Assembly: GCF_000682775.1 (NCBI RefSeq)
Contig: NZ_AWFI01000012.1
Coordinates: 434,001-498,000, forward strand
From: Hyphomonas sp. L-53-1-40
GTDB taxonomy: Bacteria > Pseudomonadota > Alphaproteobacteria > Caulobacterales > Hyphomonadaceae
Reading direction: 5' to 3'
DNA length: 64,000 nucleotides
This document shows positions 55,030 to 64,000 of this stretch, one piece after another. The translations under genes were made by a program, and so were the position numbers. Every line of letters starts with the position of its first letter. The stretch's first letter is position 1. The notes beneath the pieces were generated by a model that was not told the origin of the DNA, did not search any database, and saw nothing but the letters and a program-made list of their open reading frames with translations.

Positions 55030-57231
55030 TCAGCCATCAATGCGGGAAAAATCCGCTACGCGGTGAAGTGTTCCACGGATTTTTGTGAGCAGCGCCAGAC
55101 GATTCGCGCGCACAGCGGAATTCTCGTCATTGACCATGACGGCCTCGAAGAAAGCGTCCACCGGGCCACGCAATTTGGCAAGTTCGGCCATGGCCGCTGT
55201 GAAATCTTCGGATTTCAGCGGGCCTTCAATGGCGGCCTCGACATCGGACAGGGCTTTCGCCAGAGCCTGCTCCTCGGCCGGCCCCTTGGCGATGAGGGCG
55301 TCATCAACGGAGAGATCAGCAGGCAGATCGCCCTTCTTCTCCTCGGCCTTCAGGATGTTGGCCGCGCGCTTGTAGCCCGCGAGCAGGTTGGCGCCGTCTT
55401 CGGTCTCCAGAAACGCCCCCAGCGCCTCGACGCGGCGCGTGATGAGCACGAGGTCATCTTCGCCGAGCGCGAAGACGGCGTCTATCAGGTCGTGGCGCTG
55501 CCCCTGATCACGTAGGTATTGCTTCAAACGGTCGGCCAAGAAGGGAACAAGGTCCTCTGCGGCGCTATGAGTTGCTTCAAATTCAACAACACGCTGCCCG
55601 CCAAACTGCTTCTCAACGACATCACGCCTTTTTTGGAGGTCGTCGTCATATGCAAATAGAGGAGCGTCGACATTCGCTTGAGAATTCTCCAACTGAATTA
55701 TGCGGTCAAACGCAATTTTCGTCGCAGCAGACCGCAACGACTTGCGCACCCCGAGGCGCACGTCGCCCTCTAGAACAATCCGCACGAGACCCAACGCCGC
55801 TCTGCGCAGCGCGAATGGGTCTTTCGATCCGGTTGGCTTCTCATCGATCGCCCAGAATCCAACCAGCGTATCCAGCTTGTCGGCGAGCGCAACGGCGATG
55901 CCCACCGGATCTGTTGGCACGGAGTCGCTCGGCCCCTGAGGCTTGTAATGGTCGCGGATGGCGTCGGCGACAGCGGCGGGCTCGCCCGCTTCCAGCGCGT
56001 AGTAGCGACCCATCACGCCCTGCAGCTCCGGGAACTCGCCGACCATCTCCGACACAAGGTCCGCCTTGGCGAGGCGTGCCGCCCGTTCGGCCAAATCCGG
56101 ATCAGCGCCCACTTTCGGGGCCAGTTCCCGCGCCAGCGCCGCGACGCGTTCCACCTTGTCGCCCAAAGAGCCCAGCTCAGTCTTGAACGCAATCGTGGAC
56201 AGCTTCGCCGCCATTTCTTCCAGCGGCGTGGCCTTGTCTTTCTCCCAGAAGAAGCGGCCATCATCGAGACGTGCCGACAAGACGCGGGAATTTCCTTCGG
56301 CCAGTTTCTTGCCGCCATCGGCCGCGTCGATGTTCGCGACCACAATGAAGTGCGGCGCCAGCTTCCCGGTCTTTTTGTCATTCACCGCGAAGTATTTCTG
56401 GTGCGTTCGCATGGACAGCTGGATCACTTCTGGCGGCAGAGCCAGGAAGGCCGGGTCCATGTCGCCAAGCACGACAACCGGCCATTCAGCAAGGCCAACC
56501 ACCTCTTCGAGCAGGCCCTTGTCTTCAATCCATTCGAGGCTGGCCTCGGCGCAAACCTTCTCAATGCCGGCAAGGATCACCTCGCGCCGCGCATCGCGTG
56601 TCAACTTCACATGGCCAGCATCGCTGAGCTGACTCTCATAATCCTTGCGAGAGGTGATCTTGAACGGCCCACGGCCATGAACGCGGTGGCCTTCGGTCTC
56701 GTCGCCGCTGGTAATGCCATCCACTTCAAATGGCACCACTTTCCCATCCAGCACACAGACAATCCGCTGCAGCGGGCGTACCCAGCGCAGCTCCCCGGTG
56801 CCCCAGCGCATGCTCTTGGGCCAATGGAAACCACGAATGATGGCTGGCACAGCCTCGGCGATGATGTCGGTCGCATCGCGCCCCGGCGTCTCGATCACGG
56901 CAACGTAGAAGTCGCCCTTCTTCGGATCAGAGCGCACTTCGGCCTGACTGATATCGCTGAGGCCTGCGCCACGCAGGAAGCCTTCAACGGCCTTGTCCGG
57001 CGCGCCGACCTTCGGGCCCTTGCGCTCTTCCTTCACATCCGCAGAGCGCTCTGTCAGGCCCTCCATGAACACCGTCAGGCGACGCGGGCCAGAGGCCGTT
57101 TCCAGATTCGACCAGCTCAGCCCCGCCTCGCCCAGCGCCTTTTCCAGCGCAGTACCGAGATCGCTCTCGGCCTTCGCCTGCATGCGCGCGGGAATTTCCT
57201 CTGAAAAGAGTTCGAGAATCAGGTCTGCCAT
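55030..57231 (-). CDS. glyS: Glycyl-tRNA synthetase beta subunit
   Basis: 733 residues. LILELFSEEIPARMQ is the family start, GFHWPKSMRWG is the conserved core motif, and a DALR-type anticodon-binding helical domain ends the protein. It needs the alpha subunit (glyQ, 59253-60149) to act as alpha2beta2. The ATG at 57231 matches the family start; upstream in-frame residues are not conserved-like. Unusually an exported caspase/WD40 gene separates it from glyQ. Confidence 0.96.
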   Translation of the reverse strand: MADLILELFSEEIPARMQAKAESDLGTALEKALGEAGLSWSNLETASGPRRLTVFMEGLTERSADVKEERKGPKVGAPDKAVEGFLRGAGLSDISQAEVRSDPKKGDFYVAVIETPGRDATDIIAEAVPAIIRGFHWPKSMRWGTGELRWVRPLQRIVCVLDGKVVPFEVDGITSGDETEGHRVHGRGPFKITSRKDYESQLSDAGHVKLTRDARREVILAGIEKVCAEASLEWIEDKGLLEEVVGLAEWPVVVLGDMDPAFLALPPEVIQLSMRTHQKYFAVNDKKTGKLAPHFIVVANIDAADGGKKLAEGNSRVLSARLDDGRFFWEKDKATPLEEMAAKLSTIAFKTELGSLGDKVERVAALARELAPKVGADPDLAERAARLAKADLVSEMVGEFPELQGVMGRYYALEAGEPAAVADAIRDHYKPQGPSDSVPTDPVGIAVALADKLDTLVGFWAIDEKPTGSKDPFALRRAALGLVRIVLEGDVRLGVRKSLRSAATKIAFDRIIQLENSQANVDAPLFAYDDDLQKRRDVVEKQFGGQRVVEFEATHSAAEDLVPFLADRLKQYLRDQGQRHDLIDAVFALGEDDLVLITRRVEALGAFLETEDGANLLAGYKRAANILKAEEKKGDLPADLSVDDALIAKGPAEEQALAKALSDVEAAIEGPLKSEDFTAAMAELAKLRGPVDAFFEAVMVNDENSAVRANRLALLTKIRGTLHRVADFSRIDG

Positions 57232-57316
57232 GAAGGGGTCCAGCCAGTAGTTGCAAGCCTGCACGGCATACTAGCGCGGGCGGCAGGGTCAAGCACCGGA
57301 CGTGCAGATGGGGCGC

Positions 57317-59182
57317 TTAGTTAGCCCCAAAAGTGAGCTGCCAGAGCTGCAATGCGCCGCCCTTCATGGACACGACCAGCTTCTTGCCATCCGGCGCGAA
57401 CTCAATCCAGTTGGCTCCGAACATGCTCAGATCCTGCACCCCGGCAAGCAGGGCTCCGGTCTCGGCATCCCAGATCTTGCCGGACAAATCCATCGCACTG
57501 GTCGCCACGAACTCACCGTCTGCACTGAAAGCGGCATTCCATAGTGGAGCATCATGGCCAGTCAGTTCGAGAACTTCACCATCCGCGCTCCATATACGGG
57601 CCGCCTTGTCCGCTGAGGCGACAAGAATGCGGTCTCCATCCTGACTGAACGTGGCGTAAGTAGCCGGAACTTCTCCGGATTCGACCATGCGGAGCTGCTC
57701 GCCCGTCTCCGTATCCCAGACGCGGACCGTACCATCATTCGACGCTGTGACGATCCGGCTTGCATCAAAATTGAACCGCGCGGAACGGACTGCGCCGGAG
57801 TGCCCTGTCAGGCGCAGCACCTCCTCGCCCGTTCGGGCGTCCCAGATACGTGCGGTTTCGTCATATGAGGCCGTAACCACCCGGTCCCCGAAGGGGCTGT
57901 ATTCAGCATAGGAAACAACGCCCAGATGTCCATCAAGCACCAGCCGCGCCTCCTCGCCCAGCGAGCTCCATATGCGCGCCGTGCCGTCTTCGGACGCCGT
58001 GATGAGGCGCTCTTCATTTGGGCTGAACCGCACAGTCAGGACCGGCGCGGTATGGCCTTTCAGTTCGGTCGACTGGCCATAAAGGCTTGGCGTCATGCCG
58101 ACGATCCAGAGACGCGCAGTGTGATCGGCTGATGCACTTGCCACGTAGCGTCCGCTCAGGCTGTAGTCTACGCCATAGACTTCGTCTGTGTGGCCGTCCA
58201 GGTCTCCGAACCAGGATACAGATTTCAGCTGCAACCGCGTTCGGGCACAGGGAGGATTAGCGAGGTTCCGGCGCGCCACCTCGGCGAACTTCCCGTCGGG
58301 ATATTGCTCCAGATGGCGGGCGTATTTGGTGCAAGGATCGACGGTTGTATAGCCCACGCTGGAGATTTCGACCCAATCCATCGTCTCCTGGTCCAGCACC
58401 GTCTTCAGGCGGCACTCCCCGGAAAAACAATAGTCGAGCGAAACGTCCGAATAGATTGCGGGGCGCTGCTCATGATTTATGGAGGAGGCCAGCATCGCGA
58501 CCTCGCTGCGAGTTTCGTCCACGCTGCGCAATAAGGGATTGGCCGGATCGCTGAGGCGCGGCAACAGGCTGCGCGTGAAGACCGAATACGGGGACTCATC
58601 CTCCGGCCCCAGCCGGTCGAGCGCCTTCTGGCGGGTGCCTGCCGCATAGACCACGAGTGTGCCCGGCACGATCTCCAGCCGCGACAGTCCGCGCGTCACG
58701 CTGCGGGTTCCTGTATCGAAGGGATTGTCCCGGCAAGCATCCACGATGGCAAACAACAGGCCCGGTTTGCGCGCCTTGATCTCTGCCAGCACGTCAGTCG
58801 ATAGCGACACAGTCTGGCGGCGCAGCGCGAATTCGGACGATTCCAGCGGCGCATCGGTCATCGCCAGAAAATTGTCGGCGCCATCCGACCAGCCGTGTCC
58901 GGAAAAGATGAAAGCGACTTCGTCGCCGGGCTCAATGGATTGGAGAAAGCCGTCCAGCGCCTCGAGAAAGTCAATCGTGCCAGGGTCGATCAGGCGCGTG
59001 ACTTCAAAGCCCAGCTCGCCCCCAAACGCTTCGGAATAGCCCGTGGCGTCTCCGGTCGTCTTTTGCAGGTCTGGCAATTGCTCATAGTCGCCGACACCGA
59101 CGATCAGAGCCCGCTTGGTCTTCGCGTCCGCGCCAAGCACGAGACAGAGACCGACAAGGCAAACGAGTATCCAGCGTAACAT
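57317..59182 (-). CDS. Exported caspase-like protease with WD40 repeats
   Basis: 621 residues. A Sec signal (hydrophobic core, then LGADAKTKR) leads a caspase/metacaspase fold: RALIVGVGDYEQLPDL, His96 in FIFSGHGWSDG and Cys150 in IVDACRDNPF form the dyad. A linker with DPCTKYARHLEQYPDG follows, then six or seven WD40 blades (for example DGTARIWSS, DETARIWDARTGEE and DGTVRVWDTETGEQ). Start ATG at 59182 follows GGGAGG. Such caspase-WD40 fusions occur in complex bacteria, and secretion is unusual. Substrate and activation unknown. It lies inside the glyQ-glyS locus, 70 bp after glyQ. Confidence 0.9.
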   Translation of the reverse strand: MLRWILVCLVGLCLVLGADAKTKRALIVGVGDYEQLPDLQKTTGDATGYSEAFGGELGFEVTRLIDPGTIDFLEALDGFLQSIEPGDEVAFIFSGHGWSDGADNFLAMTDAPLESSEFALRRQTVSLSTDVLAEIKARKPGLLFAIVDACRDNPFDTGTRSVTRGLSRLEIVPGTLVVYAAGTRQKALDRLGPEDESPYSVFTRSLLPRLSDPANPLLRSVDETRSEVAMLASSINHEQRPAIYSDVSLDYCFSGECRLKTVLDQETMDWVEISSVGYTTVDPCTKYARHLEQYPDGKFAEVARRNLANPPCARTRLQLKSVSWFGDLDGHTDEVYGVDYSLSGRYVASASADHTARLWIVGMTPSLYGQSTELKGHTAPVLTVRFSPNEERLITASEDGTARIWSSLGEEARLVLDGHLGVVSYAEYSPFGDRVVTASYDETARIWDARTGEEVLRLTGHSGAVRSARFNFDASRIVTASNDGTVRVWDTETGEQLRMVESGEVPATYATFSQDGDRILVASADKAARIWSADGEVLELTGHDAPLWNAAFSADGEFVATSAMDLSGKIWDAETGALLAGVQDLSMFGANWIEFAPDGKKLVVSMKGGALQLWQLTFGAN

Positions 59183-59252
59183 GACGCGTCCTCCCACAAC
59201 GGAAGAGACTATCCCCATGAAGCCGAATGACCAAATCAGTCAGAGGTTAAAT

Positions 59253-60149
59253 CTAGGTGGAAACGTCTTCCTGCTCGGCCCATTGCGCAGCGGCGCCGCG
59301 GGCGAGGTCTCGGACGCGGGCGATATAGGCCTGACGCTCGGTCGGGCTGATGGCGCCGCGTGCGTCGATCAGGTTGAACGTGTGCGAGGCTTTGAGGGCG
59401 TAATCATAAGCTGGCAAAGGCTTGCCTGCATCGCGCAGGGCATTCGACTGGTTCTCGCAATCGGCAAACCAGCGCTTCAGCATCTCGACATCGGAATGCT
59501 CGAAATTGAACGCTGATTGTTGTTTTTCGTTTTCGAGGAACACGTCGCCATAGGAGAGCGGCACTGCGCTGTCCGGACCGTTGAAGGGCAGATCATAGAC
59601 ATTGTCGACGCCGAACACATACATGGCGAGGCGTTCGAGCCCGTAAGTCAATTCGCCAGAGACCGGGAATACATCCAGTCCGCCAACCTGCTGGAAATAG
59701 GTGTACTGGCTGACTTCCATCCCATCGCACCAGACTTCCCAACCAAGGCCCCAGGCGCCGACAGTCGGGTTCTCCCAGTCGTCTTCGACGAAGCGAATAT
59801 CGTGAACAGTCGGGTCGATGCCAATGGCGTAGAGACTTTCCAGATAGAGGTCCTGCAAATCGTCGGGATTAGGCTTCAGGATGACCTGGAACTGGTAATA
59901 ATGGCCGAGCCGGTTGGGATTTTCCCCATAACGCGCATCCTTCGGCCGCCGCGAGGGCTGGACATAGGCCGCACGCCAGTTCTTTGGCCCCAATGCCCGC
60001 AGCACAGTCGCCGGGTGCAAGGTGCCGGCGCCGACTTCCATGTCATAGGGCTGCAGGATCGCGCAGCCCTTATCGGCCCAATAGGCCTGAAGTGTCAGGA
60101 TGAGGTCCTGAAAGGATTTCGGTTTGGCGTGCGCTTTGGGTGCGGTCAT
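59253..60149 (-). CDS. glyQ: Glycyl-tRNA synthetase alpha subunit
   Basis: 298 residues, normal length. [34 protein letters not shown] and [19 protein letters not shown] are the class II core motifs. The subunit forms the active site with GlyS. ATG at 60149 begins the protein directly with Thr/Ala-rich lead residues. The caspase-like gene follows on the same strand. Confidence 0.97.
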   Translation of the reverse strand: MTAPKAHAKPKSFQDLILTLQAYWADKGCAILQPYDMEVGAGTLHPATVLRALGPKNWRAAYVQPSRRPKDARYGENPNRLGHYYQFQVILKPNPDDLQDLYLESLYAIGIDPTVHDIRFVEDDWENPTVGAWGLGWEVWCDGMEVSQYTYFQQVGGLDVFPVSGELTYGLERLAMYVFGVDNVYDLPFNGPDSAVPLSYGDVFLENEKQQSAFNFEHSDVEMLKRWFADCENQSNALRDAGKPLPAYDYALKASHTFNLIDARGAISPTERQAYIARVRDLARGAAAQWAEQEDVST

Positions 60150-60221
60150 GGGGCAGATCCGAATATCGATTGGGTGTCGGGTTACAGCCGTGCGCAGGGC
60201 GAAGCAAGCACGGGAATGCGA

Positions 60222-60359
60222 TCAGAATGACCCACGAGATTCATCATGATCATTTGACCCTGCCCCGCGCCCGGTGACCATGCGGTAAAACCCGCCATGC
60301 CCCAGCAAGGCCAAGACCAGACCAATGAACAGAAAGCCGAAGAACAACAGGCCGAACAT
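60222..60359 (-). CDS. 45-residue membrane peptide
   Basis: A short frame I read directly: ATG at 60359 with AGGAG seven bases upstream, TGA at 60222. The first 20 residues are strongly hydrophobic (FGLLFFGFLFIGLVLALLG), followed by a short polar, basic-acidic tail (GSNDHDESRG). It is 72 bp upstream of glyQ. The good ribosome site and membrane helix suggest it is real. Function unknown. Confidence 0.55.
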   Translation of the reverse strand: MFGLLFFGFLFIGLVLALLGHGGFYRMVTGRGAGSNDHDESRGSF

Positions 60360-60436
60360 GGCCAACTCCTTTTTCTATGCCCTTACCTCAATTCAGACCC
60401 TAGCCTGCAAATGTGGCAATTCCCAGAAAATCTGGA

Positions 60437-61165
60437 TTACCAGTCGATCGCCCTGCCATGACGGATCGCATCCAGCGCTTCACTGGCCTCACCGTCGGCG
60501 GTGTGAGTGATTAGGGGCGCGAGCAAACGTACCTCTCCCCGTCTCAATCCCTTGCGTCCCCGCACCAAAACCCGGCGCGCATCTTCGCCATGCTTCGGCG
60601 CAATGGGCAGAACGGTAATCTCTCCCGTCAGGCGATCCAGCACAGCGAGAATTCGGGCGAGTTCGGCAGCGCGATGAATTATCACAATGGGCGCACGCGG
60701 CTTGGCCGCAAACGCCATCGCCTTGATCCAACCATCGAGGCTGAGGGATTCGAGATATGCTCCAGCTTTCTCCGCTCCCGGCGCGGAGATCCTTCCTGGC
60801 TCGAAATATGGCGGGTTTGCAAAAACCAGATCGAACCGATTTTCCTTGTCGCGTACCCATTCGGCGGCGTTGCCAGTCTCGACACTCACTCGGTCTTTGA
60901 AATTGTTTGACGAGACAGATTGCCGTGCGAGGTCAGTCATGACCGCATCAATATCCACGCCTGTCACCTGCATCTGCGACAATCGAAATGCGGCCGTCAT
61001 CAGCGCCCCACCGCATCCACAGCCTATTTCAAGGGCCGCGCCGCCGGACTTTTCGGGAAGGGCCGCGGCCAGCATCAGCGAGTCTGTGCTGGCTCTGAAG
61101 CCCTTTTCAGGTTGGAATAGGGTGACCCGACCTTGGTAGAGGGTATCTTCTGTGATCTGCCCCAC
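60437..61165 (-). CDS. tRNA1(Val) A37 N6-methyltransferase-like protein
   Basis: 242-residue class I methyltransferase of the TrmN6/YfiC type. Motif I reads EIGCGCGGALMTAAFR and the catalytic NPPY motif (FANPPYFEPG) shows N6-adenine or N5-glutamine chemistry. GFRASTDSLMLAAALP at the N-terminus is typical of this branch. It begins at a GTG sharing one base with the DUF2007 stop. Confidence 0.87.
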   Translation of the reverse strand: MGQITEDTLYQGRVTLFQPEKGFRASTDSLMLAAALPEKSGGAALEIGCGCGGALMTAAFRLSQMQVTGVDIDAVMTDLARQSVSSNNFKDRVSVETGNAAEWVRDKENRFDLVFANPPYFEPGRISAPGAEKAGAYLESLSLDGWIKAMAFAAKPRAPIVIIHRAAELARILAVLDRLTGEITVLPIAPKHGEDARRVLVRGRKGLRRGEVRLLAPLITHTADGEASEALDAIRHGRAIDW

Positions 61166-61371
61166 TAGCCGCGTTCGACTTCGGCCAAGGCTGCCTCGGC
61201 AGCAGGCAACAATTCCTCCGGCACCATCACGCGCCTCGGAAACGCGCCGATATTGCCCTCGACAGCGGAGATATGCTGATCAGCGATGAAATATTCGATG
61301 CCCGCCTCCCGCAGCAGGTGCTCAATATAGCTCAGCTTGACGACGTCATTGGTGCGAAAGACTTCCTTCAT
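61165..61371 (-). CDS. DUF2007-domain protein
   Basis: 68 residues, a compact DUF2007 domain with EVFRTNDVVKLSYIEHLLREAGI. Probably a small ligand or signal-binding domain, PII-like in shape. Overlaps the lipoprotein gene by four bases and the methyltransferase by one. Confidence 0.87.
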   Translation of the reverse strand: MKEVFRTNDVVKLSYIEHLLREAGIEYFIADQHISAVEGNIGAFPRRVMVPEELLPAAEAALAEVERG

Positions 61372-61856
61372 TCGGTCGCCGAACCGCGCAGATTGATATC
61401 CACAGAGCGGGCATCATAGACACTCGGCCGATCAGGTTTGTCGCCTTTGCCGGTGACGATTTCGAGGACTTCGGTAACCGACCCGCTATTGCCACCCCCT
61501 AGCGGAATGCCGATCCCTACGCCGACCCCGACGCTGCTGTGGCCGCGAGAGCCCGATGAACCGCCAATGGAGACGCTGGAACCACCGCTACGGCTGTCTT
61601 CACTGCGTTCGGCAAAGCTGCTGGTTATCTCAAACCAGTCAGAGCCCTCCAGAAGCGTCAGTTCAGCTGCACGCAGCAAGGCCCGGTCACGCGCCTTCGA
61701 CGGACTGGAGTCGGTATAGGAGACCTGGTATCGGCCCGTTTCGATCTGCTGGCTGGAATAGCCCATCGCTCCGGACTTGGATGCGGGCCCGTAGGCCGCG
61801 TTCGACGTACATGCAGCGAGCAGGCCAGCGGCGAGCAGAATTGCATATGGCTTCAT
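61368..61856 (-). CDS. CC0125/CC1285-family lipoprotein
   Basis: 162-residue exported lipoprotein: lipobox GLLAACTS, then the family core GYSSQQIETGRYQVSYTD and RALLRAAELTLLEGSDWFEI, and a Gly/Ser-rich tail. Named after Caulobacter homologues; function unknown. ATG at 61856 has GGAAGGG ahead. Divergent from the polyprenyl synthase gene. Confidence 0.88.
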   Translation of the reverse strand: MKPYAILLAAGLLAACTSNAAYGPASKSGAMGYSSQQIETGRYQVSYTDSSPSKARDRALLRAAELTLLEGSDWFEITSSFAERSEDSRSGGSSVSIGGSSGSRGHSSVGVGVGIGIPLGGGNSGSVTEVLEIVTGKGDKPDRPSVYDARSVDINLRGSATE

Positions 61857-62020
61857 GTGGGAACCCTTCCTTGTTGGAATATTCTCAACGGCCCAATTGC
61901 CTGAATGTTTCGCACACACGGCGAGGATTCGCCACAACACTTCGCTGTGAGATGCGTCGGGGTGCCACGTCGCGCTTGATGCGAACCCGTCCTACGACTA
62001 TTTCCCATTTCGTCAGAGAA

Positions 62021-63055
62021 ATGATGGGAGCCAGTGAAAACGTGACCCTTGCGCCAAAACCAAGAGGCAAAGAGGCAGTCGGTTCCATTGTGGATCGGAT
62101 GCAAACGCTCGTGGCCAAGGACCTCGGTGAGGTCGAGACCTTGCTGGCGACCCGCGCAGCAAGCCCGATATCGGTCATTCCGGATCTGTCCGGTTACATT
62201 GTGTCGGCGGGCGGCAAACGCCTGCGACCATTGATAACCCTCATTTCTGCACATGCCGTGGGCACGCCGAACAAGGCAACACATGCTCTTGCAGCGGCCG
62301 TGGAGTTCATCCACACCGCCACGCTGTTGCACGATGACGTGGTGGACGAAAGCGATCTGCGACGCGGGAAACCTGCTGCCAAGGCAATTTGGGGCAACAA
62401 GGCCTCCATCCTGGTGGGGGACTTCCTGTTTGCGCGCGCGTTCAACCTGCTGGTTGAAACCAACAGTCTCGAAATCCTGAACCGGCTCGCCACAGCATCC
62501 ACGGTGATTGCCGAAGGCGAAGTTCGCCAGTTGGCCGCGATGCAGGCCCGGGATCTGCCAACCGAAGACTATCTGGCAATTATTGAAGCGAAGACTGGCG
62601 CGCTGTTCGAGGCCGCTGCCGAGACCGGCGCCATGTCAGTCGGCAGTGATGATCACGCTCATGCGCTTGCCACATACGGCAAGAATCTGGGTCTCGCCTT
62701 CCAGATCATCGATGACGTGCTGGACTATGGTGGCACCACGTCGGTAATTGGCAAATCAGTCGGCGATGACTTCCGCGAATGCAAAATTACACTGCCCGTC
62801 ATCGTCGCGAAGCGACGCGGCTCAGATGAAGACCGTCTGTTCTGGGACCGAGCCATGAATTCCGAAACGCAGCAGGACGCCGATCTGGCTCACGCTGTTC
62901 ATCTGATCCGGGCCACTGGGGCTGCAGACGCCACCGTTCAGGAGGCCGAGGCCTATGCTGCGCTGGCCAAGGGCGCGCTAAGAACGCTCGAAGAGTCCCC
63001 CTATCGCAGCGCACTCGAAGATCTGGCCGATTTCTGCGTAAGCCGGGCCTACTGA
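62021..63055 (+). CDS. ispB: Polyprenyl (octaprenyl-type) diphosphate synthase
   Basis: Trans-isoprenyl chain elongation for the ubiquinone side chain. 344 residues from 62021. First Asp-rich motif DDVVD (about residues 105-109, in ATLLHDDVVDESDLRRG) and second DDVLD (FQIIDDVLDYGG) are intact, with GGKRLRP. Chain length (8 to 10 units) cannot be told. An apparent longer upstream reading is not conserved-like. Its stop overlaps that of the convergent transferase gene. Confidence 0.9.
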   Translation: MMGASENVTLAPKPRGKEAVGSIVDRMQTLVAKDLGEVETLLATRAASPISVIPDLSGYIVSAGGKRLRPLITLISAHAVGTPNKATHALAAAVEFIHTATLLHDDVVDESDLRRGKPAAKAIWGNKASILVGDFLFARAFNLLVETNSLEILNRLATASTVIAEGEVRQLAAMQARDLPTEDYLAIIEAKTGALFEAAAETGAMSVGSDDHAHALATYGKNLGLAFQIIDDVLDYGGTTSVIGKSVGDDFRECKITLPVIVAKRRGSDEDRLFWDRAMNSETQQDADLAHAVHLIRATGAADATVQEAEAYAALAKGALRTLEESPYRSALEDLADFCVSRAY

Positions 63056-64000
63056 GTCCGCGAGCGTTCGAGCCACCAAAAGACTGATCCGATAGCAGCA
63101 AGGGCAACCAGTGCCGTCAATTGCAGAACCGGGAAATCATCGGCCTGGTCAGTGGACTCTGCTGCGCCAAACATGGTGACCACACCCATCACCGCGCAAA
63201 TCAGTGTCATACTCCACCAGAAGGTCGCGACACTGAGGTGGCCCCAACCGCGGGCAATCAGCCGCTGATAGGCGTGATCGGTGTGCGCCTGAAGAAGATT
63301 GCGCCCCTTGAATGTACGCCACGCCAGCGTCAGCAAGACGTCAATCAGAAACGGCAGGGCAAGCGTGAGCGCCAGAAGCGCGGCGCGAACGCCGTCCATG
63401 CCGTCGCCAAGGTGGTAAACGGCCATCAAGCCAAACAGTCCGCCGGCGCCTAGAGATCCGCAGTCTCCGGCATACAGCCCGCCTCGCAAGTTCCACACAA
63501 GAAAGCCTAGCACGGCTCCGAACATGGCGAACTGGGCGATCATGGCAAATTCCCCGATCGGGTCGGGTACACAGCTACCAAAGCACAGCATCAGCACGGC
63601 AAAGAGCGGAAACAAAGCCACATGCATGATCGCAATCGATCCCAGCGCGAGGCCGTTGGCGCCGTCCATGAAATTGACCGCATTCGTAATCACGATCAGC
63701 CAGACAATGACCGCAATACCAAGGAGCCATCCACCTGCCCCGCCCGGCATGAAGAATGGTATGGCTGCAATGACAGCCCAACCGCACAGCAGCGCGAGCT
63801 TCAACAAGGCTGACAGGCCGAGCCAGTCATCAAGGAAGCCGATTGCCCAAGGCGTGACGGCTAGCACAACTGCAAACAAAACCCTGCCCGTGGGCATCTG
63901 ACCCAATGACGAGGGTACTGCCATGACCGCGAACGCACCCAGTGTAATCAGGATCGCGCCGAAGATACCGATCCCGCCCGTGCGAGGCACAGGCGCTGCC
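63049..64000 (-). CDS. WecA/MraY-family UDP-sugar transferase (partial, N-terminus off right edge)
   Basis: More than 315 residues of a polytopic membrane glycosyltransferase family 4 protein that transfers a sugar-1-phosphate to a polyprenyl phosphate. PRTGGIGI, IGFLDDWLGLS, NAVNFMDGANGLA and GDCGSLGAGGL are conserved catalytic and cytoplasmic loops; a His-rich loop (HTDHAYQRL) follows. The frame runs past the right edge with no real start, because the nearest candidate (GTG at 63990) is the Val of a conserved PVPRTGG. Likely an O-antigen/teichoic type initiating transferase rather than MraY, which usually sits in the division cluster. Confidence 0.9.
   Translation of the reverse strand, partial: AAPVPRTGGIGIFGAILITLGAFAVMAVPSSLGQMPTGRVLFAVVLAVTPWAIGFLDDWLGLSALLKLALLCGWAVIAAIPFFMPGGAGGWLLGIAVIVWLIVITNAVNFMDGANGLALGSIAIMHVALFPLFAVLMLCFGSCVPDPIGEFAMIAQFAMFGAVLGFLVWNLRGGLYAGDCGSLGAGGLFGLMAVYHLGDGMDGVRAALLALTLALPFLIDVLLTLAWRTFKGRNLLQAHTDHAYQRLIARGWGHLSVATFWWSMTLICAVMGVVTMFGAAESTDQADDFPVLQLTALVALAAIGSVFWWLERSRTQ

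Noticed and set aside
55948-57204. 418-codon plus-strand frame
   Set aside because: Shadow of glyS.
61556-62020. N-terminal extension of the polyprenyl synthase
   Set aside because: Arg/Ser-rich sequence that is the antisense of the lipoprotein gene; the family begins near 62021.
1-64000. tRNA/rRNA genes, CRISPR arrays, insertion sequences, prophage, attachment sites
   Set aside because: Read for tRNA T-loop motifs, spaced direct repeats, transposase motifs and flanking duplications; none found by eye.

Overview
This 64 kb window is high-GC, gene-dense chromosomal DNA from an alphaproteobacterium, most likely a marine Hyphomonadaceae/Caulobacterales-type organism (inference). The support is an rpoZ-rsh-pyrE-pdxJ-acpS-rnc-era-recO chain of overlapping genes with parC close by, a CC0125/CC1285-type lipoprotein, a Mg-type HemB, a Bpt leucyl-transferase, a DUF4953-type exported metalloprotease and many small lipoproteins. 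I saw no tRNA, rRNA, CRISPR array, insertion sequence or phage gene. The window is mostly housekeeping with a few accessory insertions.

Layout. 1-6 kb: 3-hydroxyisobutyryl-CoA hydrolase (cut by the left edge), PilZ protein, exported zinc metalloprotease, lipoprotein, isobutyryl-CoA-type acyl-CoA dehydrogenase, GNAT. 6-13.6 kb: hemB, a low-GC DUF7380/DUF4209 protein with a HEPN-like R-x4-H motif, a TetR/metal-dependent-hydrolase divergent pair, a TPR protein, a GlxA-type regulator and a flavodoxin-like protein. 13.7-21.6 kb: SlyD-like FKBP, aldehyde dehydrogenase, a three-gene unit (hydroxyisobutyrate-dehydrogenase family, DUF389, DUF1801), orphan MotB-like protein, SLC13 permease, Bpt. 21.6-26.1 kb: TakP-type TRAP transporter followed one base later by a PLP aminotransferase. 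26.1-31.4 kb: LemA, ArsR/AHSA1 pair, VIT/CCC1 transporter, sirtuin, lipoproteins. 31.4-42.1 kb: parC, extensin-like protein, GST, then recO back to rpoZ. 42.3-45.5 kb: M20 amidohydrolase, a decayed interval, a DUF2804 gene, and a 3' scrap of a second M20 gene. 45.7-49.8 kb: nadA, an exported unknown protein, nadB, nadC. 49.8-57.2 kb: SDR, SleB-type hydrolase, ppdK, glyS. 57.3-64 kb: an exported caspase/WD40 protein lying between glyS and glyQ, a 45-residue membrane peptide, a tRNA-methyltransferase-like gene, DUF2007, a lipoprotein, a polyprenyl diphosphate synthase, and a WecA/MraY-type transferase cut by the right edge.

How the genes fit together. Three dispersed genes (left-edge hydrolase, acyl-CoA dehydrogenase, 3-hydroxyisobutyrate-dehydrogenase-like) match successive steps of valine breakdown. 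The TRAP system plus aminotransferase suggests uptake and transamination of a 2-oxo acid. nadABC forms a complete de novo quinolinate-to-NaMN unit. The most interesting accessory items are the DUF7380/DUF4209 HEPN-like gene with foreign base composition, the secreted caspase-WD40 gene inside the glycyl-tRNA synthetase locus, and the gene-replacement scar around the DUF2804 gene. None of these is proven to be a new system; each is argued from the sequence alone.
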